49,360 nt of DNA, from assembly GCA_900317405.1 (NCBI GenBank), contig ONGP01000028.1, positions 1 to 49,360 on the forward strand. Direction: 5' to 3'. A program made the translations under genes and the position numbers. The notes under the pieces were generated by a model, which was not told the DNA's origin, did not search any database, and saw only the letters and a list, made by a program, of their open reading frames with translations. Of the stretch, positions 7,358 through 16,451 are shown one piece after another. How positions within the stretch are numbered: position 1 is the stretch's first letter; the number at the start of each line of letters is the position of its first letter. Origin of the DNA: an uncultured Prevotella sp. Lineage in GTDB: Bacteria > Bacteroidota > Bacteroidia > Bacteroidales > Bacteroidaceae.

Positions 7358-8971
7358 ATGGCAAAGTTAGATTTGACTCAGTACGGCATTACAGGTTCTA
7401 CCGTAATTGCACACAATCCATCGTATGAGGAGCTCTTCAAAGAGGAGACAAAGGCTGGACTCGAGGGTTTCGACAAGGGCGTAAACACCGAGCTCAACGC
7501 TGTTAACGTTATGACTGGTATCTACACCGGCCGTTCACCTAAGGACAAGTACATCGTAAAGGATGCACAGAGCCAGGACAAGGTATGGTGGACAACTGAG
7601 GAATACAAGAACGACAACCACCCCATGAGCGAGGAGGTTTGGAAGCAGGTTAAGGAGATCGCTATCAAGGAGCTCTGCAACAAGGAGCTTTACGTAGTTG
7701 ACGCTTTCTGCGGTGCTAACGAGGCTACACGTCTGGCTGTTCGCTTCATCGTTGAGGTAGCATGGCAGGCACACTTCGTTAAGAACATGTTCATCCAGCC
7801 TACAGCTGAGGAGCTGGAGAAGTTCGAGCCTAACTTCGTAATCTATAACGCTTCAAAGGCTAAGGTTGAGAACTACAAGGAGCTGGGTCTGAACTCAGAG
7901 ACTTGCGTAGCATTCAACACCACAAGCCGCGAGCAGTGCATCATCAACACATGGTACGGTGGTGAGATGAAGAAGGGTATGTTCTCTATGCAGAACTACT
8001 ATCTGCCTCTGCAGGGTATCGCATCAATGCACTGCTCTGCTAACACCGACATGGAGGGTAAGAACACCGCTATCTTCTTCGGTCTGTCTGGTACAGGTAA
8101 GACCACTCTGAGTACCGATCCAAAGCGTCTGCTGATTGGTGACGACGAGCACGGATGGGACGACGAGGGTGTATTCAACCTCGAGGGCGGTTGCTACGCT
8201 AAGGTTATCAACCTTGACAAGGAAAGCGAGCCTGATATCTACAACGCTATCCGTCGCGACGCTCTGCTCGAGAACGTAACTGTTGACGCTAACGGTAAGA
8301 TCGACTTCGCTGATAAGAGCGTAACCGAGAACACTCGTGTATCATATCCTATCGACCACATCGAGAAGATTGCCCAGAAGGTAAATGGTAAGAGTGCTGG
8401 TCCTGACGCTAAGAACGTTATCTTCCTGAGCGCTGACGCATTCGGTGTACTGCCTCCAGTATCAATCCTGACTCCAGAGCAGACTAAGTACTACTTCCTG
8501 AGCGGATTCACAGCTAAGCTGGCTGGTACAGAGCGTGGTATCACAGAGCCTACTCCTACATTCTCTGCTTGCTTCGGCCAGGCATTCCTGGAGCTGCACC
8601 CAACAAAGTATGCTGAGGAGCTGGTTAAGAAGATGGAGAAGAGCGGTGCTAAGGCATACCTCGTAAACACTGGTTGGAACGGTACTGGTAAGCGTATCTC
8701 TATCCGCGATACTCGTGGTATCATCGACGCTATCCTGGGTGGTGCTATCCTGAGCGCTCCTACCAAGAAGATCCCTTACTTCGACTTCGAGGTTCCAACA
8801 CAGCTTGAGGGCGTAGACACCAACATCCTCGATCCTCGTGACACTTACGCTAACGCTGCTGAGTGGGAGGAGAAGGCTAAGGATCTGGCTGGCCGCTTCA
8901 TCAAGAACTTCAAGAAGTACGAGGGCAACGAGGCTGGTAAGGCTCTGGTAGCTGCTGGTCCAAAGCTCTAA
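7358..8971 (+). CDS. pckA: Phosphoenolpyruvate carboxykinase (ATP)
   Basis: 537 residues, the usual length for the ATP-dependent enzyme. The P-loop [11 protein letters not shown] begins near residue 242, and the metal-binding [20 protein letters not shown] follows. An N-terminal [12 protein letters not shown] motif is also present. It interconverts oxaloacetate and phosphoenolpyruvate; in Bacteroidales it mainly fixes CO2 onto PEP on the way to succinate. It stands alone with its own promoter and terminator. Codon choice is strongly biased (CTG, GGT, AAG, AAC), as expected for a highly expressed gene. Confidence 0.97.
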   Translation: MAKLDLTQYGITGSTVIAHNPSYEELFKEETKAGLEGFDKGVNTELNAVNVMTGIYTGRSPKDKYIVKDAQSQDKVWWTTEEYKNDNHPMSEEVWKQVKEIAIKELCNKELYVVDAFCGANEATRLAVRFIVEVAWQAHFVKNMFIQPTAEELEKFEPNFVIYNASKAKVENYKELGLNSETCVAFNTTSREQCIINTWYGGEMKKGMFSMQNYYLPLQGIASMHCSANTDMEGKNTAIFFGLSGTGKTTLSTDPKRLLIGDDEHGWDDEGVFNLEGGCYAKVINLDKESEPDIYNAIRRDALLENVTVDANGKIDFADKSVTENTRVSYPIDHIEKIAQKVNGKSAGPDAKNVIFLSADAFGVLPPVSILTPEQTKYYFLSGFTAKLAGTERGITEPTPTFSACFGQAFLELHPTKYAEELVKKMEKSGAKAYLVNTGWNGTGKRISIRDTRGIIDAILGGAILSAPTKKIPYFDFEVPTQLEGVDTNILDPRDTYANAAEWEEKAKDLAGRFIKNFKKYEGNEAGKALVAAGPKL

Positions 8972-9011
8972 TAAATTGACAATTTAATATTGACAATTAA
9001 ATACCGGAATT

Positions 9012-9041
9012 GGCTGCGCCGAAAGGCGTGGCCATTTTTTT
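9012..9041 (+). terminator. pckA terminator
   Basis: A 9-bp stem, GGCTGCGCC with GGCGTGGCC (two wobble pairs), closed by a GAAA tetraloop and followed by ATTTTTTT. Confidence 0.85.
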
Positions 9042-9114
9042 GATGTATGTCAATAAGCAACAAAACACCCCCAAAATTATCAACTACCAACTATCAATTC
9101 TCGATTTTTCTTTG

Positions 9115-9122
9115 TACCTTTG
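9115..9122 (+). promoter_or_regulatory. Promoter of an orphan small transcript (TACCTTTG)
   Basis: The -7 element TACCTTTG is followed by CACTTACA, giving a start near 9129. It lies 70 bp after the pckA terminator, so it drives a separate transcript. Confidence 0.65.
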
Positions 9123-9189
9123 CACTTACAATCGTGAGATTGCTTTGTTTTCATATAGGTTTTAGTTAGATTTTTTAAGGTAAAGAATT

Positions 9190-9285
9190 ATGTTAGTAGA
9201 TTTTCAAACAACGGCTATGTTAGCACTAGTTGTGATCTCGGCTGGTCTGAGCATATTCACACTAGTGCATACAGAAATACGTTGA
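9190..9285 (+). CDS. Candidate 31-residue hydrophobic small protein
   Basis: ATG at 9190, preceded by AAGGTAAAGAATT, and TGA at 9283-9285. The product starts MLVDFQTTAM, has one hydrophobic span (LALVVISAGLSIFTLV) long enough for a membrane helix, and ends HTEIR. It has no relatives I recognise. The ORF is the only translatable frame in a 200-nt autonomous transcript. A perfect 12-bp stem inside the ORF means selection may be acting on RNA structure instead, or on both. Confidence 0.4.
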   Translation: MLVDFQTTAMLALVVISAGLSIFTLVHTEIR

Positions 9286-9286
9286 A

Positions 9287-9331
9287 AGAGGGCGGAGTGA
9301 GAGAGTCATACCGCACTCTTTTTTGCATTAA
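9287..9331 (+). terminator. Terminator of the orphan transcript
   Basis: GAGGGCGG pairs with CCGCACTC (one mismatch) around a 15-nt loop and is followed by TTTTTT. It begins just after the small ORF's stop codon. Confidence 0.75.
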
Positions 9332-9419
9332 ATCCCTAAACTAACTTAAAATCGGTCAAATTATGCCATATTTTCATTAATTATAAAGAGAAAAGTGCTC
9401 ATTTTTGCAGAAATGTGCG

Positions 9420-9427
9420 TAAATTTG
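9420..9427 (+). promoter_or_regulatory. Promoter of the envelope cluster (TAAATTTG)
   Basis: TAAATTTG followed by CAGCC, with TTTTTG about 15-20 bp upstream. The start would fall near 9434, about 27 nt before the lipoprotein start codon. Confidence 0.6.
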
Positions 9428-9460
9428 CAGCCAAATTGTGATAAAGTGATTTTTAGATCA

Positions 9461-10594
9461 ATGAAAAGATATATCTCAACCCTCTGCACAATGCTGGCTT
9501 GTGCTATGCTCGTCACCTCATGTCTGAAGGATGGCGACACCAATGACACCCAGTATTACAACGACACAGCTGTTGCTCTCTTTAAGTTGGCAACGGTTAA
9601 CCGCTACGTACATACCACGTCATCAACAGGTGCCGACTCGGTTTATAAGAAGACGCTGAGCGACCCCGTGGTATTCACTATCGATCAGGCTCAGTGCAAG
9701 ATTTACAACACCGACTCACTCCCGTCGGATGTTGACGTGAACCATATACTTGCTACCATAAGCAGCAAGAACAGCGGTACAGTAGTAATAAACTACCCTG
9801 CTGCCGATGGCACCGACTCGCTGTTATACTACAGCAGCACCGACTCTATCGACTTCGAGAAGTTGAGAGATCTGCGCGTTTATGCACAGGATGCTTCAGC
9901 CTATCGCAGCTATCAGGTAACAATAAACGTACATAAAGCTAAGACCGGTGTACTGCTTTGGGAGCAGAAATCGGCAGCAGACCTGCCTGTAGATGCAAAG
10001 AAGGCACTCTGGGAGCAAGCTGCCGAGACAGCCGGAATGAACCTGATAGGCTATGGCGCCGCCGAAGGTTATGCTTTTGCCAACGACGGAATGCTGATGG
10101 TTAGCTATGACAACGGTGAGACATGGACTGCCGACAGTCTGGACGAGGATGCAGCATGGTTGCCCACAAGCAACTACGCATTTGCATCATGGCCATTCGC
10201 TGCCAACGACTCAACCGACTACCAACTGCTGGTTGGTGCCAACGACAATCAGAGCGAAGCCTGTGTGGTATGGCGCAAGATAGCAGAATACTCTATGCGC
10301 CGTCTGGTATCGAAGTGGGTGCTTGTACCTCTTGAGGACCACAACCACTACTATCTGCCCAAGATGGAGAACCTGAATCTGGTTTACTTCAATGGAATGG
10401 TACTGGCTATCGGCAATGACAAAAAGATATACATAAGTCGCGACCAGGGTATAACCTGGAAGACCGACTCTAAATACGCTCTGCCCACCGAACTGGGAAC
10501 AAGCAACGTTACAGCTACAACCGACGAGAACGGATATCTCTGGTTGGTAGGCAAAGACACTGGCGAAGTTTGGCGCGGACTGATAATTGAATAG
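9461..10594 (+). CDS. DUF6242-type lipoprotein
   Basis: The start is ATG 9461, because in-frame codons further upstream lie within the promoter. 377 residues with lipobox Cys21 (LVTSC-LKDGD). Residues ~60-165 form a beta-rich domain with Bacteroidetes extracellular-type repeats (dates to SVDF-like segments and 'VYAQDASAYRSYQVTINVHK'). The C-terminal half contains BNR/Asp-box-like phrases ('SYDNGETW', 'SRDQGITWKTDS'), suggesting a beta-propeller. I recall this family as DUF6242, found just upstream of the DUF6089 gene and uppS in Bacteroidales. Location next to bamA suggests an envelope function; no biochemical role is known to me. Confidence 0.7.
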   Translation: MKRYISTLCTMLACAMLVTSCLKDGDTNDTQYYNDTAVALFKLATVNRYVHTTSSTGADSVYKKTLSDPVVFTIDQAQCKIYNTDSLPSDVDVNHILATISSKNSGTVVINYPAADGTDSLLYYSSTDSIDFEKLRDLRVYAQDASAYRSYQVTINVHKAKTGVLLWEQKSAADLPVDAKKALWEQAAETAGMNLIGYGAAEGYAFANDGMLMVSYDNGETWTADSLDEDAAWLPTSNYAFASWPFAANDSTDYQLLVGANDNQSEACVVWRKIAEYSMRRLVSKWVLVPLEDHNHYYLPKMENLNLVYFNGMVLAIGNDKKIYISRDQGITWKTDSKYALPTELGTSNVTATTDENGYLWLVGKDTGEVWRGLIIE

Positions 10595-10595
10595 A

Positions 10596-11261
10596 GTGAA
10601 AAGACTGTTGGCAGTAATCCTAGCTATGGTCACAACGGTGGCTGCCAGTGCCCAGGACGAACCTGAGTACAAGCTAGAGATAGGTGCAGGAACAGGACTG
10701 GTGAGCTATGTAGGCGACTACAACAGCAGTCTGACAAAAGGTATGCAGCCCTGGATGATACTGATGGCAAAATATCGGATGGATCCGAGAGTAGCAGCAA
10801 GTCTGAACATCGGCACAGGAAAGATAAAAGGCTCTTCCAACAATGTCAGCACATGGTATCCCGACGGTGCATACGAGTTTAAGCACCAGATAACGGAGGC
10901 CGATGTGAGACTGGAATACAACTTCTGGCCATACGGCACAGGAAATGAATATAGAGGCGCAAGGAGGTTTACTCCATATATTGCAGCCGGACTGGGAACA
11001 ACAATCTATGGCGGACCAGAGAAAGGAGCAACGATGAACCTGCCAATAGGCGCAGGAGTGAAGTACAAGATAGGGAAACGATTGAACCTGACAGCAGAAT
11101 GGGCTATGCGCATAACGCTAAGCGACAAGCTGGACGGCAGTAAAGACCCCTACGGCATAAAGAGCAGCGGACTGTTTAAGAATACCGACTGCTACAGCGT
11201 GCTCCAGATAGGTCTGAGCTACGACCTCTGGGAAAAGTGCAAGACATGTAACCAAGAGTAA
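10596..11261 (+). CDS. DUF6089 family outer-membrane beta-barrel protein
   Basis: I choose GTG 10596 (VKRLLAVILAMVTTVAASA, a clean signal peptide), one base after the upstream stop codon; TTG 10587 is an in-frame alternative. 221 residues with alternating beta strands (LEIGAGTGLVSYVGDY..., FTPYIAAGLGTTIYGG, YSVLQIGLSYDLW) as in an OmpA-like eight-strand barrel. Two late Cys residues (EKCKTCNQE) lie at the end. The family is regularly found before uppS and bamA in Bacteroidales. Function is unknown; an outer-membrane role is inferred. Confidence 0.75.
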   Translation: MKRLLAVILAMVTTVAASAQDEPEYKLEIGAGTGLVSYVGDYNSSLTKGMQPWMILMAKYRMDPRVAASLNIGTGKIKGSSNNVSTWYPDGAYEFKHQITEADVRLEYNFWPYGTGNEYRGARRFTPYIAAGLGTTIYGGPEKGATMNLPIGAGVKYKIGKRLNLTAEWAMRITLSDKLDGSKDPYGIKSSGLFKNTDCYSVLQIGLSYDLWEKCKTCNQE

Positions 11262-11288
11262 AAATTGAAAAAGTAAATATTGAGATAT

Positions 11289-12032
11289 ATGAAGGAAGTT
11301 TTAGACATGAACAGGATTCCCCAGCACATTGCCATCATTATGGACGGCAACGGGCGTTGGGCTATGGATCGCGGATTGGATCGTACTTTCGGCCACAAAG
11401 CCGGACTTGACAATCTGGAGCAAGTAACTACGGTATGTTCCAACCTCGGTGTAAAGTACCTGACGGTATATGCCTTCTCAATAGAGAACTTCAACAGACC
11501 TGCCTATGAGGTAGAGGCACTGATGGGACTGGTACTCAGTTTCTTCAAGATGCAGCTGTTCCATAATAACAACGTAAGCTTCCATGTGGTGGGCGATGTT
11601 GAAAGACTTCCACAGAGCGTGCAGGACAAATTGCGCTCGATGGAAGAAGAGACTGCCATGTATGATGGTATGGCAATGACCATTGCTATGCCTTATTCTT
11701 CAAAGCAAGAGTTAGTGAACGTTTCGAAGACGATTGCCCGTAAGGTACAGAACGGAGAATTGAACATTGACGACATTACAGAAGATACCATCAGCCAGAA
11801 CCTGTGGACAAATTGGATGCCCGACCCCGACCTGCTTATACGTACTGGCGGCGAGTTGCGCATATCTAATTATCTGCTGTGGCAGTGTGCATATTCCGAA
11901 TTCTATTTCTGCGATTGCTACTGGCCTGATTTCTCGGAAGAGGAACTGCATAAGGCCATCATCAGCTATCAGAGTCGTCAGCGCAGATTCGGAAAGACCG
12001 AAGCCCAGATAGAAGCGGAAGAAAAGAAATAA
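11289..12032 (+). CDS. uppS: Isoprenyl transferase (undecaprenyl diphosphate synthase)
   Basis: 247 residues from ATG 11289; ATG 11307 (MNRIPQH) is equally plausible and gives 241. The active-site motif IIMDGNGRWA comes near the start, followed by FGHKAG, 'LTVYAFSIENF', and the C-terminal RTGGELRISNYLLWQCAYSEFYF block that binds isopentenyl diphosphate. It makes the C55 lipid carrier for peptidoglycan and O-antigen. It lies upstream of bamA with a 27-bp gap, in an envelope-biogenesis operon. Confidence 0.95.
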   Translation: MKEVLDMNRIPQHIAIIMDGNGRWAMDRGLDRTFGHKAGLDNLEQVTTVCSNLGVKYLTVYAFSIENFNRPAYEVEALMGLVLSFFKMQLFHNNNVSFHVVGDVERLPQSVQDKLRSMEEETAMYDGMAMTIAMPYSSKQELVNVSKTIARKVQNGELNIDDITEDTISQNLWTNWMPDPDLLIRTGGELRISNYLLWQCAYSEFYFCDCYWPDFSEEELHKAIISYQSRQRRFGKTEAQIEAEEKK

Positions 12033-12059
12033 GAAAGTAAAAAGGTAAAATAACATAAA

Positions 12060-14762
12060 GTGAAAAGACTTATATATATTAATAAGGTATTAGGTGCGGT
12101 AAAGGGCATTTTGCTCTTTTACCTTCTTGCCTTCTTACCTTTGAATGCATCTGCTCAGGATAAGATTGTAAACCCCGACATTTCATACGCAGGTACACCA
12201 CGTACTTGCGAAATCGGTGGTATCGCCGTTGAAGGCGTTGAAGGATATGAAGACTACGTATTGGCAGGACTCTCTGGACTAACTGTGGGACAGGAGGTTG
12301 AGCTGCCAGGAAGCCAGATAACCGAGGCTGTGAAGCGCTACTGGCGCAACGGTCTGTTCTCGAAGGTGCAGATTACCGCCGACTCTATCGTAGGCAACAA
12401 GGTTTATCTGTGTATCCACCTTGGCATGCGTCCTCGTATCAAGAACATTAACTACAACGGCATTAAGAAAGCCGAGCGCGAGGATATGGAAGCCAAGCTG
12501 GGTATGGTTAAGGGCATGAGCCTTACACGTAACATTATCGACCGCGCAAAGATTCTAGCCAAGAAATACTTCGACGACAAGGGCTATAAGAATGCTGAGA
12601 TAGAAATCGTGCAGCACGAAGATGCTTCTGGTCAGGTTACACTCGACGTGAACATCGACAAGAAGGACAAGATGAAGGTGCACGAACTGATATTCCAGGG
12701 CAACGTAAAATTGACCGATTCGAAAATCAAAGGTTCTCTGTTTGGCAAGGGTGCCTTCGGAAAGATCCACGAGGCTGGCAAGCTTAGCAACTTCTTCAAG
12801 GCTAAGAAGTTTACTGACGAGCGCTATAAGGAGGCTAAGCAGGCGCTGATAGAGAAATATAACGAACTGGGATTCCGCGATGCCACAATCATCGAGGACT
12901 CTGTATACAGCTTCGACGACAAACACGTAAACATCCTGGTAAAGGTGGACGAGGGCGAAAAATACTACATTCGCAACATCACATGGGTAGGAAACACTGT
13001 AGTTACTACCGACTATCTTAATGCCGTGCTGGGTATGAAGAAGGGTGATGTGTATAACCAGAAGCACATAGACAAGCGACTGAAGGATGACGAGGATGCT
13101 GCAGGCAACTATTACTATAACAATGGTTACGTATTCTCTGGCATCGAGCCTGTAGAGGTAAACATCGACGGCGACTCTATTGACATCGAGATGCGCGTGA
13201 CTGAGGGTCCACAGGCCCACCTGAACCACGTACGTATCTACGGTAACGACCGTCTGTACGAGGAGGTTGTACGTCGTGAGCTACGCACCAAGCCAGGCGA
13301 CCTGTTCAACAAGGAAGCACTGATGCGTTCTGCTCGTGATATCGCTTCTATGGGATTCTTTGATCCTGAAAAGGTTGCACCAGATGTTAAGCCTAATCCT
13401 GAAGACGGTTCGGTTGACGTAAACTGGAAACTGGAGCAGAAGAGTAACGACCAGCTTGAGTTCTCACTGGGTTGGGGACAGACCGGTGTCATTGGTAAGG
13501 TTGGTATCAAGTTCAACAACTTCTCAATCCGCAACCTGTTCGGTAAAAACAAACTGCACCGCGGTATTCTGCCATACGGTGATGGTGAGCAACTGGGATT
13601 CAGCTTCCAAACCAATGGTAGCTACTATAGCTCGCTGAGTGCCAACTATGGTACAAACTGGTTTGGCGGCAAGCGTCCTAACAGCCTGAACGTAGGTGTG
13701 TTCTACTCTAAGCAGAGTGACATCTCGAGCTACTACCGCAACAACGCATTCTACAACAACTACGCAATGTACAGCTACGGATATGGTGGCTACAACCCAT
13801 ACTATTACAACTACGAGTCAATGCTCGACGACGACAAGACAATGACCGTTTTCGGAGCATCGCTGGGTTGGGGTAAGCGTCTACGCTGGCCTGATGACTA
13901 CTTCCAGTTCTCTGCTCAGCTCGGATTCTCACGCTACATGCTGCGCGACTGGAGCTACTTCTATATCCACAACGGTAACTGTAACAACATCAACCTGGGA
14001 TTCACTCTGAGTCGCACATCTACCGACAACCAGCTGTTCCCACGTCGTGGTTCAGAGTTCATGGCTTCGGTAACAGTTACTCCACCTTGGTCGCTGTTCG
14101 ACAACAAGGACTATGCTAATCTGGCCAAGAACTCTAGCTCAGCCACATACGAGGACGAGTTGCAGGATGTTTACCGCTGGATTGAGTATCACAAATGGAA
14201 GTTTAAGAGCCGTACATTCACAGCCCTCACAGGCGGTCAGAAGTGTCTTGTGCTTATGACACGCGTAGAAATGGGACTGCTGGGCAGCTATAATAAGGAT
14301 AAGCGCTCGCCATTCGAGACCTTCTATGTGGGAGGTGACGGTATGAGCGGATACTCTTACGGATACTCTGAGGAGACCATCGGTCTGCGTGGTTACGATA
14401 ACGGAGCACTCTCTTACTCATCGGCCTACGAGACCATGATGAAGGGTGGTACCATCTCATCATACAACTCATACGCATACGATCGATTCACACTCGAGTT
14501 GCGCTATCCACTTATGCTGGGCAACACCACTATCTACGGACTCGGATTCATTGAAGGTGGTAATGCTTGGGCAAACGCCAAGGACTTCAACCCATTCAAG
14601 ATGAAGCGTTCGGCAGGTCTTGGTGTACGTATCTATCTGCCAATGGTCGGTCTGATGGGTATCGATTGGGCATACGGATTCGACAATGTATACACCAGCC
14701 AAAGCGGTGCAATGAAGAAGGGTGGAAGCAACTTCCACTTCATCCTCGGTCAGGAGTTCTAA
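12060..14762 (+). CDS. bamA: Outer membrane protein assembly factor BamA
   Basis: GTG start at 12060, preceded by AAAAGGTAAAAT. 900 residues with a signal peptide (ALNASA-Q region). Residues ~45-450 form a series of POTRA domains, marked by repeats such as 'GLFSKVQI', 'YFDDKGYKNAEI', 'KYNELGFRDATI' and 'NNGYVFSG'. A long C-terminal barrel is rich in Gly, Tyr and Asn, and the chain ends on Phe (HFILGQEF), the usual outer-membrane signature. A Tyr/Asn-rich insert (FYNNYAMYSYGYGGYNPYY) at ~565-585 is an extracellular loop. The skp paralogues that follow encode its periplasmic chaperones. Confidence 0.95.
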   Translation: MKRLIYINKVLGAVKGILLFYLLAFLPLNASAQDKIVNPDISYAGTPRTCEIGGIAVEGVEGYEDYVLAGLSGLTVGQEVELPGSQITEAVKRYWRNGLFSKVQITADSIVGNKVYLCIHLGMRPRIKNINYNGIKKAEREDMEAKLGMVKGMSLTRNIIDRAKILAKKYFDDKGYKNAEIEIVQHEDASGQVTLDVNIDKKDKMKVHELIFQGNVKLTDSKIKGSLFGKGAFGKIHEAGKLSNFFKAKKFTDERYKEAKQALIEKYNELGFRDATIIEDSVYSFDDKHVNILVKVDEGEKYYIRNITWVGNTVVTTDYLNAVLGMKKGDVYNQKHIDKRLKDDEDAAGNYYYNNGYVFSGIEPVEVNIDGDSIDIEMRVTEGPQAHLNHVRIYGNDRLYEEVVRRELRTKPGDLFNKEALMRSARDIASMGFFDPEKVAPDVKPNPEDGSVDVNWKLEQKSNDQLEFSLGWGQTGVIGKVGIKFNNFSIRNLFGKNKLHRGILPYGDGEQLGFSFQTNGSYYSSLSANYGTNWFGGKRPNSLNVGVFYSKQSDISSYYRNNAFYNNYAMYSYGYGGYNPYYYNYESMLDDDKTMTVFGASLGWGKRLRWPDDYFQFSAQLGFSRYMLRDWSYFYIHNGNCNNINLGFTLSRTSTDNQLFPRRGSEFMASVTVTPPWSLFDNKDYANLAKNSSSATYEDELQDVYRWIEYHKWKFKSRTFTALTGGQKCLVLMTRVEMGLLGSYNKDKRSPFETFYVGGDGMSGYSYGYSEETIGLRGYDNGALSYSSAYETMMKGGTISSYNSYAYDRFTLELRYPLMLGNTTIYGLGFIEGGNAWANAKDFNPFKMKRSAGLGVRIYLPMVGLMGIDWAYGFDNVYTSQSGAMKKGGSNFHFILGQEF

Positions 14763-14830
14763 TAGCAAAACTTTTAAACCATCAAATAGTTTTCACGTCA
14801 AAGGGGTATAACACTTAAAACAGAATGCTT

Positions 14831-15346
14831 ATGAAGAAAATGATAATCTGCGCACTTTGCGCTATATTCGGATGGACAGCAGCTTCGGCACAGAAGTATG
14901 CTGTGGTAGACATGGAGTATATCCTTAAGAACATACCAGCTTATGAGCGTGCCAACGAGCAGCTGAGTCAGGTTTCTAAGCAGTGGCAGGCTGAGGTAGA
15001 TGCACTGAACACTGAGGCTCAGACCCTGTATAAGAACTATCAGAACGAGGTGGTATTCCTGTCGAAGGAGCAGAAAAAAACTAAGCAGGATGCTATCGTT
15101 GACAAAGAAAAACAGGCTGCCGAGTTGAAGAAGAAGTACTTTGGTCCAGAAGGTGAACTTTTCAAGAAGCGTACCGCTCTGATGTCGCCAATACAGGACG
15201 AGGTATACAATGCTGTAAAAGACATCGCAGAAATGCGAGGCTATCAGCTGGTGCTTGACCGCGCAAGCGACAGCGGTATCATCTACAGTTCGCCAAAGGT
15301 TGACATTTCTTCGGAGGTGCTTCGCAAGCTGGGATATTCGAATTAA
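14831..15346 (+). CDS. OmpH/Skp family periplasmic chaperone (first of three)
   Basis: 171 residues from ATG 14831; ATG 14825 adds two residues. A signal peptide ends ASA-Q. The OmpH start 'KYAVVDMEYILKNIPAYERANEQL' is followed by a Lys/Glu/Gln-rich coiled-coil arm (residues ~40-115) and then 'YQLVLDRASDSGIIYSS', the beta-strand closing the body domain. Skp-type trimers hold unfolded outer-membrane proteins in the periplasm. It comes directly after bamA and is followed by two paralogues. Confidence 0.9.
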   Translation: MKKMIICALCAIFGWTAASAQKYAVVDMEYILKNIPAYERANEQLSQVSKQWQAEVDALNTEAQTLYKNYQNEVVFLSKEQKKTKQDAIVDKEKQAAELKKKYFGPEGELFKKRTALMSPIQDEVYNAVKDIAEMRGYQLVLDRASDSGIIYSSPKVDISSEVLRKLGYSN

Positions 15347-15399
15347 GAAATAAGAATTGAGAATTAATAGTAGAAATAATAATTAAAACCAATAAGAAA

Positions 15400-15903
15400 A
15401 TGAAAAAATTGATTATCTGCGCAATTTGCGCAATCTGCGGTTTCACCACCGCCAATGCACAGGCAAAGTTCGGCCATGTGAACACCCAGGAGATCATGCA
15501 GGCTATGCCTGAGTTTACTAAGGCTCAGAACGAGATCAAGGCCCTGCAGGACCAGTATGAGGCAGACCTGAAGAGCATGCAGGACGAACTGCAGAAGAAG
15601 GGTGAGGCTTTCGAGAAGGAGCAGGCTAACCTGCCTGAGAACATCAAGCAGCGCCGTCAGCAGGAACTGCAGGATATGTACACTAAGATTCAGCAGAGCT
15701 ACCAGGACAACCAGCAGGCTCTGGGCAAGGCTTCTCAGGAGAAGATGCAGGCCATCCAGACCAAGATTCTTGATGCTATCAAGGCCGTAGGTCAGGCTGG
15801 ACAGTATGTTTACATCATGGAGAACAACTCGCTGCCTTACATCAGCACAACCCTCTCTACCGATGTAACTCCTCAGGTAAAGGCTAAGTTGGGTCTGAAG
15901 TAA
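15400..15903 (+). CDS. OmpH/Skp family periplasmic chaperone (second of three)
   Basis: 167 residues. The signal peptide starts MKKLIICAICAICG, very like that of the first copy. The mature start 'KFGHVNTQEIMQAMPEFTKAQNEI' matches the OmpH family. Gln/Lys/Glu-rich coiled coil spans residues ~40-115, followed by 'GQYVYIMENNSLPYIS'. The near-identical signal peptides of copies 1 and 2 suggest tandem duplication. Its 53-bp upstream gap contains only AT-rich sequence. Confidence 0.92.
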   Translation: MKKLIICAICAICGFTTANAQAKFGHVNTQEIMQAMPEFTKAQNEIKALQDQYEADLKSMQDELQKKGEAFEKEQANLPENIKQRRQQELQDMYTKIQQSYQDNQQALGKASQEKMQAIQTKILDAIKAVGQAGQYVYIMENNSLPYISTTLSTDVTPQVKAKLGLK

Positions 15904-15935
15904 TCCAGAAAGTTTAACTACAAAATTCAAACATT

Positions 15936-16451
15936 ATGAAACGATTCCTCGTACTTCTTGTGGCATTCGTATCGCTCAACGCATTTGCACAGGGTGATGC
16001 CACTTCATCATTCAAGTTTGGCTATCTGAGCTATCAGACCGCCATACAGTCGATGCCCGACTACACGCTAGTGCAGCAGAAACTGGCCGACCTTAAGGCC
16101 CAGTATCAGGCCGAAGCCAAGCGAGTAGAAGACGAATTCAACAGGAAGTACGAGGAGTTTCTTGAAGGTCAGCGCGACTTCCCAAAGAGCATTCTGCAGA
16201 AGCGTCAGACAGAACTGCAGGAGCTGATGGCTAAGAACGTTGCCTTTAAGAACAAGAGCGTTGAGCAGCTTGCCAAGGACGAAGCCGATGCCCTTGCCCC
16301 ACTTTACGACAAACTGAACGCTACACTTGCAGCTATCGGACAGGAGAAAGGCTATGCCTTTGTGCTGGATACTGATGTAAAGGCTCTACCATTCATCAAT
16401 CCTGCTATGGGCGAAGACATCAACGAGGTCGTAAAGAATGCTCTCAAGTAA
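15936..16451 (+). CDS. OmpH/Skp family periplasmic chaperone (third of three)
   Basis: 171 residues with a signal peptide (MKRFLVLLVAFVSLNAFA). The OmpH start 'KFGYLSYQTAIQSMPDYTLVQQKL', the charged coiled-coil arm and the closing 'YAFVLDTDVKALPFINP' are all present. Its last 14 bases overlap the start of murI, so the two are translationally linked. It is more divergent from copies 1 and 2 than they are from each other. Confidence 0.92.
   Translation: MKRFLVLLVAFVSLNAFAQGDATSSFKFGYLSYQTAIQSMPDYTLVQQKLADLKAQYQAEAKRVEDEFNRKYEEFLEGQRDFPKSILQKRQTELQELMAKNVAFKNKSVEQLAKDEADALAPLYDKLNATLAAIGQEKGYAFVLDTDVKALPFINPAMGEDINEVVKNALK

Larger units (their letters stand above)
9129..9331 (+). ncRNA. Candidate structured small transcript (~200 nt), possibly also coding
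   Basis: It is bounded by its own promoter and terminator, with three visible structures. A 5-bp hairpin with a GTGA tetraloop sits at the 5' end (9129-9142). A 12-bp stem with one bulged T follows (9223-9235 with 9257-9268), enclosing CTC/GAG pairs. The terminator hairpin is last. The 31-codon ORF at 9190-9285 overlaps the long stem. Size and organisation would suit a regulatory RNA such as a Bacteroidales 6S-like or 'Bacteroidales-1' type RNA, but I could not match it to a family from memory. Confidence 0.5.

Noticed and set aside
12555-13229. 224-codon minus-strand ORF opposite bamA
   Set aside because: Antisense shadow of the POTRA region. It is Val/Leu/Tyr-rich without domain logic and lacks a promoter.
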